Source: Ilyomonas sp965199905 (GTDB lineage: Bacteria; Bacteroidota; Bacteroidia; Chitinophagales; Chitinophagaceae). From it: a stretch of DNA of 64,000 nt. The stretch covers positions 1,550,001-1,614,000 of the forward strand of contig OZ241366.1 of NCBI GenBank assembly GCA_965199905.1. Direction: 5' to 3'. The position numbers and the translations under genes are program-made. Shown here piece after piece: positions 36,111 to 43,388 of this stretch. The notes beneath the pieces were generated by a model that did no database searches, had not been told where the DNA came from, and saw only the letters and a program-made list of their open reading frames with translations. Within the stretch, counting starts at the first letter, position 1; each line of letters begins with the position of its first letter.

Positions 36111-36317
36111 TTAAAAAGGAAGCTTCTCTCCTTCCTTCGGCTCTATACTCACAGAGGTCACAAACGCGTTTGCCTCTTTCAGGTTGCTTTCTATCATACG
36201 GATCAGGTAGAGTCCGTAATTAATAAGTTGCGAATGACTGAGCGGATGCTTTTCCATCCATTCCTTCGTTTCTTTATCAACGCGGGCGTTTACAAATACT
36301 TTCTTGTTTGCTTTCAT
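36111..36317 (-). CDS. Small ribbon-helix-helix-like protein
   Basis: A 68-residue protein started at 36317 (MKANKKVFVNARVDKETKEWMEKH). The short beta strand followed by two helices (VFVNARVDKETKEWM, SHSQLINYGLYLIRMIES) fits a ribbon-helix-helix or antitoxin-like DNA-binding fold. It points away from the cassette array and its start lies 42 bp from the left end of the first unit. No toxin partner is adjacent. The assignment is tentative. Confidence 0.45.
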   Translation of the reverse strand: MKANKKVFVNARVDKETKEWMEKHPLSHSQLINYGLYLIRMIESNLKEANAFVTSVSIEPKEGEKLPF

Positions 36318-36400
36318 TCTGCATGCAGTTTGAATGCTAAAGGTGCGTATATTTGAGAGTTGTAGGCAATCGGCAGACACATCAAAACTGACACATACAA

Positions 36401-36931
36401 TTGAGACAATTTAATTCACTATCGGACATTACAAAAAAGGTAATGATTGCAACCATTGCTTTTCTTTCGTACGGCTACTTATGCAGACTTTTTGGACTTT
36501 ACTTTTTTTGGGAAAGCAAAACAATAGGTTGGATACTTTTTTGGATTGCAGTCATTTTCATTTTGCGAGACAGAATAAAACTCAAAAAACTTCAAAACAA
36601 AAAGACGCTTTTTGAAAAAATTGGAATTGGATTTTCAATCTTCGTAATTATCATCAAATGCGTTCTATTTTTTGCAACCCAACAGACAAGTGCGTACGAC
36701 AGTGCTGTAAGTTTTATCAAGACAAATCCAAGCATTCAAAACAACGTCGGGACAGTAAACAGTGTCTTTCTTGTTCCTTTTGGTGGCATGTCTATGACGA
36801 CGAATTCTCAAGGTTTAGCAGGACAGGCAGACTTACACTTTATTGTGAAAGGTTCAAAGAAATATATTGACTTGAACTTATTGATGAACAAGGAATTTGA
36901 AACAGATTGGCAAATTGAGATTAATAAGTAG
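36401..36931 (+). CDS. Membrane protein with Coa1-like domain (cassette 1)
   Basis: A 176-residue protein with three hydrophobic segments in the first 90 residues, then a soluble domain (AYDSAVSFIKTNPSIQ...VNSVFLVPFGGMSM...ADLHFIVKGSKKYIDLNL). This AxxFIxxNPxIxxxxG pattern with a following beta sheet resembles the cytochrome oxidase assembly protein 1 (Coa1/Tim21-like) fold found in many bacterial membrane proteins. Its role here is unknown. It fills the first unit and ends 12 bp before the attC-like palindrome, as expected for cassette cargo. Low GC compared with flanking core genes. Confidence 0.5.
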   Translation: MRQFNSLSDITKKVMIATIAFLSYGYLCRLFGLYFFWESKTIGWILFWIAVIFILRDRIKLKKLQNKKTLFEKIGIGFSIFVIIIKCVLFFATQQTSAYDSAVSFIKTNPSIQNNVGTVNSVFLVPFGGMSMTTNSQGLAGQADLHFIVKGSKKYIDLNLLMNKEFETDWQIEINK

Positions 36932-36943
36932 CGAGACGATGAC

Positions 36944-37144
36944 TGCCTACAACATGGGGTTTTGTGCAAGTGGGGCAGGACGTTGTTACATCAGCTATTT
37001 GCATATCTCGGCTTCAGTTCCAGCGTGACGAATAAAACCGAGCAACAGAATAAACAATGAACTTTTATTTATAAATTGAGCAGCGGTTACGGGCAGACGG
37101 AATTCTAATTCCCCACCTGCACAAAGCCCTGTCCGTTGCACGCC
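36944..37144 (+). repeat. attC-like site 1 (about 200 bp)
   Basis: Left arm TGCCTACAAC then ATGGGGTTTTGTGCAAGTGG; right arm CCACCTGCACAAAGCCCTG then TCCGTTGCACGCC. The arms are complementary over about 30 nt with small offsets. Internal blocks include CTTCAGTTCCAGCGTGACG and GCAGCGGTTACGGGCAGACG, shared with other sites. Confidence 0.75.
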
Positions 37145-37216
37145 ATACGGTTTGACAGTATTTCAATTCGGTCAGGTCGGACAATTCGCTTAATTTTACG
37201 AGTAAATAAAAGAGAT

Positions 37217-37420
37217 ATGTTGATCGAGAGAACGTCCAGAGAAGTGATTATTCGCCTGCCTGCTTCGGTGGACATGACAGGACTGCAAAGACTTGTAGAT
37301 TATCTTACGTATAAAGAAGCGACTGCCAATTCCAAGGCGACACAAGAACAGGTGGACAAGCTTGCAAGTGATGTGAAAAAAGACTGGTGGAAAAAGAACC
37401 GTAAACGATTCATTAAATGA
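37217..37420 (+). CDS. Putative antitoxin of PIN-domain pair (cassette 2)
   Basis: A 67-residue protein (MLIERTSREVIIRLPASVDM...). The N-terminal strand with EVIIRLPASV and the basic C-terminus (KKDWWKKNRKRFIK) are typical of small antitoxins that bind DNA with the N-terminus and the toxin with the C-terminus. The stop overlaps the ATG of the PIN toxin by 4 nt. The longer frame from 37136 starts inside the cassette junction and is unlikely. Confidence 0.65.
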   Translation: MLIERTSREVIIRLPASVDMTGLQRLVDYLTYKEATANSKATQEQVDKLASDVKKDWWKKNRKRFIK

Positions 37421-37869
37421 AGAAAATAATTGTTGACACCAACATTATTTTCTCTTGCCTGCTCAATTCTCAAGGGACAATTGGTGACCTGATTTTTAAT
37501 TCTGACAACGTATTCGACTTTTACAGTAACCAGTACATGCGTTTTGAAATTCGTAAGCATTGGAATAAGCTTGTAAAAATTTCTAAACTGACCGACCTTG
37601 AATTGCAAACTGCTTACGACAAAATGTTGACCAAACTCACGTTCATTAATGAAGAGCTGATACCGCAAAACGATTGGGAAAAAGCTGAAGTATTGGTTGC
37701 AGATATTGACATAGACGATACAGACTTTGTGGCATTGACCAGATACTTAAAAGCAAGTCTATGGACTGGCGACAAACCGCTTTATGACGGACTAAAAGCA
37801 AAACGCTTTCGGAATGTTTATAATACGCAGGACATGATAAGACTCCGCAATCGTTTGACAAGACAATAA
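37417..37869 (+). CDS. PIN-domain ribonuclease toxin (cassette 2)
   Basis: A 150-residue protein. The first acidic motif IIVDTNIIFSCLL is at residues 3-16, and the conserved Asp pair is in DIDDTDFVALTRYLKASLWTGDKPLYDGL near residues 105-130. This is the PIN_2/VapC-like fold, an Mg-dependent RNase that cleaves tRNA or rRNA and is neutralised by the partner encoded upstream. The 4-nt overlap implies translational coupling. The gene ends 2 bp before the next attC-like site. Confidence 0.75.
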   Translation: MKKIIVDTNIIFSCLLNSQGTIGDLIFNSDNVFDFYSNQYMRFEIRKHWNKLVKISKLTDLELQTAYDKMLTKLTFINEELIPQNDWEKAEVLVADIDIDDTDFVALTRYLKASLWTGDKPLYDGLKAKRFRNVYNTQDMIRLRNRLTRQ

Positions 37870-37871
37870 AC

Positions 37872-38014
37872 GGCGTGCAACAGCGGGTTTGCTGCCATAG
37901 CGGGTTGACGAATTCCGGCTGAACAGCAGGAATACTGTTGTGCTTTTTCAGCTATATTCGGGGCTGTCGAACCCCAGAATGCCGCTCCGGCAGCAAGCCT
38001 TAACGTTGGCAGTA
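37872..38014 (+). repeat. attC-like site 2 (about 143 bp)
   Basis: Left arm GGCGTGCAACAGCGGGTTTG with CTGCCATAGCGG; right arm CCGCTCCGGCAGCAAGCC then TTAACGTTGGCAG. The left end is the exact complement of the cassette 2 start at 37135. It belongs to the shorter size class. Confidence 0.75.
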
Positions 38015-38086
38015 ATTTTACCCAACCGAACCGCTGACATAAACTCAACGACAAAATAAAAGTTCAATCTTAAAAATTTAACTACT

Positions 38087-38103
38087 TACCAATTTTTGGT
38101 AAC
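38087..38103. promoter_or_regulatory. Candidate ParD operator
   Basis: TTACCAATTTTTGGTAA is a perfect palindrome with 7-bp arms around TTT, 20 bp upstream of the ParD-like start. RHH antitoxins bind such dyads and repress their own operon. Confidence 0.5.
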
Positions 38104-38123
38104 TTCGATAAAAGTTTATAAAA

Positions 38124-38372
38124 ATGAAAAATACATCAATATCGCTCGGAAATTATTTTGACCAGTTTGTAAGTAGCCAAGTATCTGCAGGACGCTACAA
38201 AAATGTAAGTGAAGTCGTTCGTGCCGGACTTCGACTTTTAGAAGACGAAGAAAGTAAAGTAATTGCTTTGAGAGCAGCAATCCAAAAAGGATTGGACAGC
38301 CCACGAGTTGAGAATTTTGACTTTAAAGCAAATTTGAAAAAACAAAAAGAAGAAAAAACAAAACATGGCTAA
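38124..38372 (+). CDS. parD: ParD-like ribbon-helix-helix antitoxin (cassette 3)
   Basis: An 82-residue protein. The N-terminal TSISLGNYFDQFVSSQVSAGRYKNVSEVVRAGLRLLEDEE block is the standard ParD/CopG RHH domain. The acidic, then Lys-rich tail is the toxin-binding part. Overlaps the ParE-like gene by 8 nt. Expected to bind the upstream palindrome and repress transcription. Confidence 0.85.
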   Translation: MKNTSISLGNYFDQFVSSQVSAGRYKNVSEVVRAGLRLLEDEESKVIALRAAIQKGLDSPRVENFDFKANLKKQKEEKTKHG

Positions 38373-38664
38373 AGTTATTTTACGACAAGAAGCCATTGAC
38401 GACTTAAATGATATTTGGACTTATACTTTTGAAGAATGGTCGGAAAAACAGGCTGACAAATATTATGCAACTTTGGAATTTGCCTGTATACAAATAGGGC
38501 AAAACCCTGAACTTGGAAAAGAATATGAGGGAATAAACAGCAACTTACTGGGACTGAGAACAGGTAAACACATTATTTTCTATCAAGTTATAAACGAACA
38601 AGAAATTGAAATAATCAGAATTTTGCACGAACGAATGGATTTGAAAAAGAGACTTAATGAATAA
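38365..38664 (+). CDS. parE: ParE-like toxin (cassette 3)
   Basis: A 99-residue RelE/ParE-fold protein (KVILRQEAIDDLNDIWTYTFEEWSEKQADKYY...LLGLRTGKHIIFYQVINEQEIEIIRILHERMD). The ALxDLxxIWxYTxxxW start and the IxIxRILHxRMD end match the ParE family, which poisons DNA gyrase. Paired with ParD in the same cassette; the stop lies 4 bp before the attC-like site. Confidence 0.85.
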   Translation: MAKVILRQEAIDDLNDIWTYTFEEWSEKQADKYYATLEFACIQIGQNPELGKEYEGINSNLLGLRTGKHIIFYQVINEQEIEIIRILHERMDLKKRLNE

Positions 38665-38667
38665 AAA

Positions 38668-38868
38668 ACTGCCACCAACATTGGGTTTTATGCAAGTTGG
38701 GCTTGACCTTTTAACATCAACTAATTGTAAATACCAGCTTCAGTGTCAGCAAACGAATAACTATCAACTTTTGTACATAACTTCAACAATATATTTTCAA
38801 TCAGCAGCGGTTATCGGCAGACAGAATACTATTTCCCAACCTGCATAAAGCCCTGCTCGTTAGGCGGC
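38668..38868 (+). repeat. attC-like site 3 (about 200 bp)
   Basis: Left arm ACTGCCACCAAC then ATTGGGTTTTATGCAAGTTGGG; right arm CCCAACCTGCATAAAGCCC then TGCTCGTTAGGCGGC. The start of cassette 3 (GTTGGCAGT) and this left end (ACTGCCACCAAC) match with a small insertion. Confidence 0.7.
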
Positions 38869-38915
38869 ATTTTTTGATTCTCCTCAATTTTTTAAAGACA
38901 TTATTCCAAATTACT

Positions 38916-38938
38916 TACCTTTGACGTTAGTAACGCAA
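38916..38938 (+). promoter_or_regulatory. Promoter -7 box overlapping a palindromic operator
   Basis: TACCTTTG (38916-38923) fits TAnnTTTG. TTGACGTTAGTAACGCAA (38921-38938) is a near-perfect dyad centred on CGTTA-G-TAACG. It is 10 bp before the HigB-like start, a good site for HigA autoregulation. Confidence 0.5.
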
Positions 38939-38947
38939 TCCGACAGC

Positions 38948-39229
38948 ATGATTGTTTCATTTGGCAGTAAGGAGACAGAAAAAATATGGCAGGGACAGCG
39001 GGTCAGTAAAATTCCTTTGACTGTCCAGGAGGTCGGTAGACGAAAGCTCAGAATGATTAACAATGCTGTTGACCTGGCAGATTTGCGTATTCCACCCGCG
39101 AATCGGCTAGAAAAGCTCTCAGGAAACCTGAAAAGCTTCTATAGTATTCGCATTAATGATCAATGGCGCATTATTTTCAAATGGAACACTGGTAATGCTT
39201 CAGAAGTAGAAATTATAGACTACCATTAA
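38948..39229 (+). CDS. higB: HigB-type toxin (cassette 4)
   Basis: A 93-residue RelE-superfamily mRNA endonuclease started at 38948 (MIVSFGSKETEKIWQGQRV). The block DLRIPPANRLEKLSGNLKSFYSIRINDQWRIIFKW is the HigB/RelE signature, with the basic residues used at the ribosomal A site. An upstream start at 38921 would fall within the promoter box and operator. It precedes its antitoxin gene by 10 bp, the reversed order typical of HigBA. Confidence 0.88.
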   Translation: MIVSFGSKETEKIWQGQRVSKIPLTVQEVGRRKLRMINNAVDLADLRIPPANRLEKLSGNLKSFYSIRINDQWRIIFKWNTGNASEVEIIDYH

Positions 39230-39239
39230 CAATACAGAC

Positions 39240-39527
39240 ATGACAAAACTCAAAAACATACATCCGGGTGAAGTGCTTTCAGAAGAGTTTTTAATTCCTT
39301 TTGGCATTTCAGCTTATAAGCTTGCCAAAGACATCGGTATTCCGCAGACTAGAGTCTCAGAGATTCTTAAAGGCAACAGACGCATTACGGCGGACACAGC
39401 TTTACGACTGAGTAAGTATTTGGGCAATTCTGCTAAATTTTGGCTTGGTCTTCAGGACGACTATGACTTGGAAGAAGAAGTAAATGCTAAAAGCGATTTA
39501 ATAGACAGCATTCCGACAATTCAATAA
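39240..39527 (+). CDS. higA: HigA-type antitoxin (cassette 4)
   Basis: A 95-residue XRE helix-turn-helix protein (NIHPGEVLSEEFLIPFGISAYKLAKDIGIPQTRVSEILKGNRRITADTALRLSKYLG...). HPGEVL followed by ISxxxLAxxIGIPxxRVSxILxGxR is the HigA/VapI signature. It should neutralise HigB and repress the operon through the dyad at 38921. The stop is 3 bp before the attC-like site. Confidence 0.9.
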   Translation: MTKLKNIHPGEVLSEEFLIPFGISAYKLAKDIGIPQTRVSEILKGNRRITADTALRLSKYLGNSAKFWLGLQDDYDLEEEVNAKSDLIDSIPTIQ

Positions 39528-39530
39528 AAC

Positions 39531-39670
39531 GCCGCCTAACAGGTGGTTTGCCACAATTTGGGCTGACGTAGCGCTATTGGTCTGACGAATAAAACGGCAA
39601 CTGATGAATAAATATTGAACTTTAGTGCCGCCAATGCCAAACTGCCGGCAAGCCTTCAACGTTGTGCGCT
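39531..39670 (+). repeat. attC-like site 4 (140 bp)
   Basis: Left arm GCCGCCTAACAGGTGGTTTG CCACAATTTGGGCTGACG; right arm GCCAAACTGCCGGCAAGCC then TTCAACGTTGTGCGCT. Left end is the exact complement of the cassette 4 start at 38859. GCCTAAC fits the RYYYAAC core consensus of integron attC sites. Confidence 0.78.
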
Positions 39671-40061
39671 ATAAATTGACAGACCATGAAACAATCTGAA
39701 AAACTTGACTTAATTCTTCGTTTTCTTTACGACAGAAAATTTGACGGATATCACTATAATCTATCTGGAATTTTAGAAGAAAATGGAATCAATTCAAATT
39801 TAGATGAAGCCTTTGCACTTGGAAAAAGGTTGGAACGAGATGGATTAATAGAAGGTTTTGGAACAGAAGAAGGTGGAATGTCTGTTTGTTTGACAACTGA
39901 CGGAATAGATTACATAGAAAATGATTCTTACAGTAACAAAGGACATTCAATAATTACAAATCACTACAACTATTCTATAAGCGATAGTAATAATACAAAT
40001 ATTGTTCACGACTCTTCAAATATTTCAATATCACAAAACAGTAATCAAGTTAATGACATTA

Positions 40062-41072
40062 ACCCGTTGGCGGAGTTAATTTTTAGAAGGCAGGCCACAA
40101 AAGATGAAGTGCAGCTGTCTTAGTTAGTGACGAAACTTTCTAAAATAACATGCACAACATCCGGACGAATTTCATCAAAATTCTTGAGGTGATAAAAGAT
40201 ATTATTGGTGATGACATAAATGAAAAAGGGAATTATCCGAGGCGTGGTACAAAGCCCAGGTTTTCTGACATAGAAGTGATAGCGCTAAGCCTTACCGCGG
40301 AATGCTTAGGCATTGACAGTGAGAATCATTTGTTTTCAAAGTTGAATAGAGAGTACCTGGCTGATTTTACAAACCTGATTAGCCGGCGGCAATACAATGA
40401 CCGCAGAAAATTGCTGTTCGAAAAGACAGAAGCTGTCCGAAAGTCAATGGCAGCGCGGCTCAACCGGCAGGCAGATATTTTTGCAATTGATTCGATGCCA
40501 TTAGAAATCTGCAAATTATCAAGAGAGCAAAGCAGTAAAATGGGTAAAGAATCCAAACAACATTCACCTGACAAAGGGTACTGTGCCTCACAGAAAAAAT
40601 ATTTTTATGGCTATAAACTACACAGCGTTTGTTCGGCAGCCGGCGTCGTCCAATCATTGGATTTGACAAAGGCAAGCGTACATGACGTACACTACCTGAC
40701 AGATGTGAAGGAATTGTTTAGTAATTGTATGATTATTGGCGATAAAGGGTATATCGGCAGGCAACACCAGATTAACCTGTTTGAAACAGCAGGCGTTGAA
40801 CTGGAAGTGCCTGTAAGAAGCAATCAGAAAGAACAAAAGCCAATGATGTGGATTTTGAAAAAAACAAGAAAGAGAATTGAAACCGTTTTTTCCCAGTTGT
40901 GTGACCAGTTTATGATACAACGTAATTATGCCAAATCCTTTGCCGGCTTTACGTCCAGAGTTTTGGCGAAGGTAACCGGCTTAACCGTTTTACAGTTCTT
41001 AAACAAATTTATATATAACAAACCCGTTGGACAAGTCAAACACACACTCGCTTATTAACTCCGCCAACAGGT
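40062..41072 (+). mobile_element. IS982-family insertion sequence, 1011 bp
   Basis: The ends are ACCCGTTGGCGGAGTTAAT and its near-perfect inverse ATTAACTCCGCCAACAGGT. The target duplication TGACATTA is present at 40054-40061 and 41073-41080. ACC termini, a length near 1 kb and the transposase type fit the IS982 family. The intact ends and the duplication suggest a fairly recent insertion. Confidence 0.88.
40150..41058 (+). CDS. IS982-family transposase
   Basis: A 302-residue DDE transposase that fills the element. Acidic catalytic positions are suggested by FAIDSMPLEICK (near residue 115), MIIGDKGYIGRQ (near 195) and the late KKTRKRIETVFSQLCDQF (near 237) with the Glu. The ending NYAKSFAGFTSRVLAKVTGLTVLQFLNKF is typical of IS982. 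The frame has no stop or frameshift, so the element may be active. Confidence 0.9.
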   Translation: MHNIRTNFIKILEVIKDIIGDDINEKGNYPRRGTKPRFSDIEVIALSLTAECLGIDSENHLFSKLNREYLADFTNLISRRQYNDRRKLLFEKTEAVRKSMAARLNRQADIFAIDSMPLEICKLSREQSSKMGKESKQHSPDKGYCASQKKYFYGYKLHSVCSAAGVVQSLDLTKASVHDVHYLTDVKELFSNCMIIGDKGYIGRQHQINLFETAGVELEVPVRSNQKEQKPMMWILKKTRKRIETVFSQLCDQFMIQRNYAKSFAGFTSRVLAKVTGLTVLQFLNKFIYNKPVGQVKHTLAY

Positions 41073-41291
41073 TGACATTATTCAAAAGATACTATTGCAA
41101 CTTCAGCAGGAAGGAATTGAATCAAATAAATTTGAAGAAATAAAGGAATGCTTAGAAGAAATAAAATTGTCACTAACAAAAGATGTTAAACCTAAATTTT
41201 CGTTTAGGAGTTTATTGACAATGACTTCTGAGTTTTCTTCAATTACTTCTTTAGTAGTTTCGTTGGGACAGACATTTGGATTGTACTAAAC

Positions 41292-41493
41292 AGCGCACAA
41301 CAAAAGGTTTGGCAAAAAACTGGCTGACAATACGCAACACCAACTTTTATTTTTCTATTCAGCTTTTGTTATCAGCTTGACATTATAAATTTGGCAGCAG
41401 AATAAACATGAACTTTTAATTATAAATTTAGCAGCAGTTCAGGCTGACGAATTTCAAATGCCAGTTCTTCGCCAAGTCCGAACGTTATGCGCA
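41292..41493 (+). repeat. attC-like site 5 (about 200 bp)
   Basis: Left arm AGCGCACAACAAAAGGTTTG GCAAAAAACTGGC; right arm GCCAGTTCTTCGCCAAGTCC then GAACGTTATGCGCA. The left end is the exact complement of the cassette 5 start at 39661. Internal block GCAGCAGTTCAGGCTGACG is shared with other long sites. Confidence 0.75.
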
Positions 41494-41645
41494 ACCTGTG
41501 ACTTTATTTGGTCAGCATTTCTTTGCTCCGTTTTAGTATTGGTTCGTTCGTTCAGGTTGACACGGCTAAGCAGGTGACTGCGATAGCAAGCCGCTTGTGT
41601 TTCGGTAGGTTTTGGCAGGCAGGTTCCGGGTGACACAATCAGGTC
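41494..41645. other. Gene-less cassette 6
   Basis: Only about 150 bp lie between attC-like sites 5 and 6, with no plus-strand reading frame of note. A 73-codon frame on the minus strand spans both sites and is probably spurious. Gene-less or promoter-only cassettes are known in integrons. Confidence 0.5.
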
Positions 41646-41848
41646 TGCACATAACATGAGGTTTTGTGTCAGCACGGCTGACTCTGCGCGTCAGCTGCTT
41701 CACCTCTTTGTTCAGCTTCGGTTCTCAGCCCGACATTTCTCTGCTAAGCATAGTCAAGTCATTGTATCTTCGGTTCTTTCATCGGCTTTTGTCCCAGCCG
41801 ACGGATTACATCCGTCGTGCCGAACACAAAGCCTGACCGTTAGCTGTT
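41646..41848 (+). repeat. attC-like site 6 (about 200 bp)
   Basis: Left arm TGCACATAACATGAGGTTTT GTGTCAGCACGGC; right arm GTGCCGAACACAAAGCC then TGACCGTTAGCTGTT. Left end differs from the complement of the cassette 6 start by one base. An extra small hairpin, GACGGATTACATCCGTCG, lies near the right arm. Confidence 0.72.
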
Positions 41849-41876
41849 ATTTAAATGCCCAAACCTTTCATAAGTT

Positions 41877-42761
41877 ATGCAATCAACAGTATTTAAACGT
41901 AATATAGCACAAATCTATCTTTCCCTCGTTCCTTTCGTAGTAACCATTCTTGCTTTTACAACAGGACACATCAGTTATAAAATATATTTACCCATTTGGA
42001 TTATTAATATTTGCCTGATGGTAGTGGCTGCCTGGTTTCTTGGCGCACATGTTATTAAAAATAATGACTCTGAAAAAAGGCATCTCGCTATTGTAGCCTG
42101 TCTCATGCTTGCCCCGACATTATTAACGTCCATTTTCGGAGGGATGGGCACTCCGCCAGGTACAATAAAAGAATGGGTGACAACCGCTACTGAACAACAG
42201 GCAAGATTTTCCCTTTTAATAATTAGTGGGATACTTATATGTTTCGGCTTCATTCTTTTAAGGGACAAATTAAGAAGGACAGCAGGAAATTTTTATGCAC
42301 AGATTGGCTTTGCCGCCATTCTTATAGCCTTGCCCATTCTAATTTTTAATATGTCGTTCTGGCACAGCTTTGCTATAGAAACATATAAAATCAAGATTAA
42401 TTCAGTTTCAGAAAAAACACCTGAATGGTTTATTCCGGCTGTAAACCAGGTTTGGATATTGTCTATGGTCGAGGTTTCTCTCACATACCTTGCCATAGCG
42501 GCATTTGTAGCCGCATTACAATCTGCCAACTGGTTTCGCAAAACGCCTTCACGCATTTATATCATTATAAGTCTATTGGCTATTGTATGTATCATGCTTT
42601 ATCCGTTATATCCTGGTTCGCGCGTGTTTTCAGGTTTTCCATATTACCCATTCATGATACCGGCAATACCTTTTTTTCTGATCTACTTTATTGGAATAAA
42701 CTTATTAAGGAAAACCGGGACTGATAATTTATTCAGTCATAATATAAAAAACAACAGCTAA
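41877..42761 (+). CDS. Polytopic membrane protein, unknown (cassette 7)
   Basis: A 294-residue protein with about eight hydrophobic helices (for example IYLSLVPFVVTILAF, LIISGILICFGFILL, YIIISLLAIVCIMLYPLYP). No family is recognised. The last codons overlap the start of the attC-like site at 42753, as tightly packed cassettes do. Loops carry few charged motifs, and there is no signal of a transporter family. It may be an accessory membrane or immunity-type protein, but this is not supported by direct evidence. Confidence 0.6.
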   Translation: MQSTVFKRNIAQIYLSLVPFVVTILAFTTGHISYKIYLPIWIINICLMVVAAWFLGAHVIKNNDSEKRHLAIVACLMLAPTLLTSIFGGMGTPPGTIKEWVTTATEQQARFSLLIISGILICFGFILLRDKLRRTAGNFYAQIGFAAILIALPILIFNMSFWHSFAIETYKIKINSVSEKTPEWFIPAVNQVWILSMVEVSLTYLAIAAFVAALQSANWFRKTPSRIYIIISLLAIVCIMLYPLYPGSRVFSGFPYYPFMIPAIPFFLIYFIGINLLRKTGTDNLFSHNIKNNS

Positions 42762-42956
42762 CAAGCGGTTTGGCGTTATGGCGGGGCGACGAACAGGCCA
42801 TCAGCATCTATTCATTATTCAGCAGCAGTTCCAGCGTGACCAACATCGCTCAACAATAAAATATGTTTTGTACTTTAGTTCTTTATTCGACTTCAGTTGT
42901 CGGCTGACGGAACACAGAATGCCGCCACAACGCCAAGCCGTCCAACGTTAGTTGCG
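42753..42956 (+). repeat. attC-like site 7 (about 204 bp)
   Basis: Left arm AACAGCTAACAAGCGGTTTG GCGTTATGGCGGGGCGACG; right arm GCCGCCACAACGCCAAGCC then GTCCAACGTTAGTTGCG. Left end is the exact complement of the cassette 7 start at 41839. Confidence 0.78.
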
Positions 42957-43021
42957 ATTTTGGCGCAATTCTCAAAACCTTTATAGGTTAATTTATTGTT
43001 TCACTTTCGGACAACTTTCTG

Positions 43022-43029
43022 TAGCTTTG
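43022..43029 (+). promoter_or_regulatory. -7 promoter box in cassette 8
   Basis: TAGCTTTG fits TAnnTTTG exactly and lies 4 bp before the GTG start of the toxin, implying a nearly leaderless message. Confidence 0.5.
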
Positions 43030-43033
43030 CTTA

Positions 43034-43384
43034 GTGGACAAAAAGCAAAAGCGCAGGACAATTATTTTTTACAAGAGCTATTTTGAGGAGTTCTTTGTCA
43101 AGCAGCGTGACAAAGTGCAAGCTAAAATTGTTTGGACTTTTGACCTTATTGAAGAAATAGAGAAAGTTCCAGAAACGTATCTCAAGCACCTTGAAAACAC
43201 CGATGGACTTTATGAAATTCGGGTTCAGCAAGGCAGTGACATTTTTCGCATCTTTTGCTTTTTTGACCAGGGACAACTTGTGGTGCTTGCTAATGGTTTT
43301 CAGAAGAAGACGCAGAAGACACCCAAGGGAGAAATTGACAAGGCACTTAAAATCAAACAAGAGTATGAAAGCGAAAAAAAGTAA
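43034..43384 (+). CDS. Gp49/HigB-type toxin (cassette 8)
   Basis: A 116-residue RelE-fold protein beginning with GTG. The block TFDLIEEIEKVPETYLKHLENTDGLYEIRVQQGSDIFRIFCFF is typical of the phage Gp49-like HigB family, followed by VVLANGFQKKTQKTPKGEIDKAL, which is also characteristic. It is expected to be a ribosome-dependent mRNA nuclease and is followed at once by an XRE antitoxin gene. Confidence 0.85.
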   Translation: MDKKQKRRTIIFYKSYFEEFFVKQRDKVQAKIVWTFDLIEEIEKVPETYLKHLENTDGLYEIRVQQGSDIFRIFCFFDQGQLVVLANGFQKKTQKTPKGEIDKALKIKQEYESEKK

Positions 43385-43388
43385 CACC

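Larger units (their letters stand above)
39686..41289 (+). pseudogene. Winged-helix-like protein gene split by IS982-family element (cassette 5)
   Basis: The gene runs 39686-40061 and resumes at 41081. Removing the insertion and one copy of the 8-bp duplication restores a 194-codon open frame ending at 41289. The N-terminal 80 residues look like a winged helix (KLDLILRFLYDRKFDGYHYN...LGKRLERDGLIEGFG...CLTTDGIDYIE). Next is an Asn/Ser-rich stretch (SISDSNNTNIVHDSSNISIS), then a charged helix and a hydrophobic C-terminus. The role is unknown. In the interrupted state a 145-residue fusion ending in IS-derived residues would be made. Confidence 0.75.

Noticed and set aside
41454..41675. A 73-codon minus-strand frame covering cassette 6
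   Set aside because: It runs through both flanking attC-like palindromes and against the direction of every other cassette gene, so it is likely chance.
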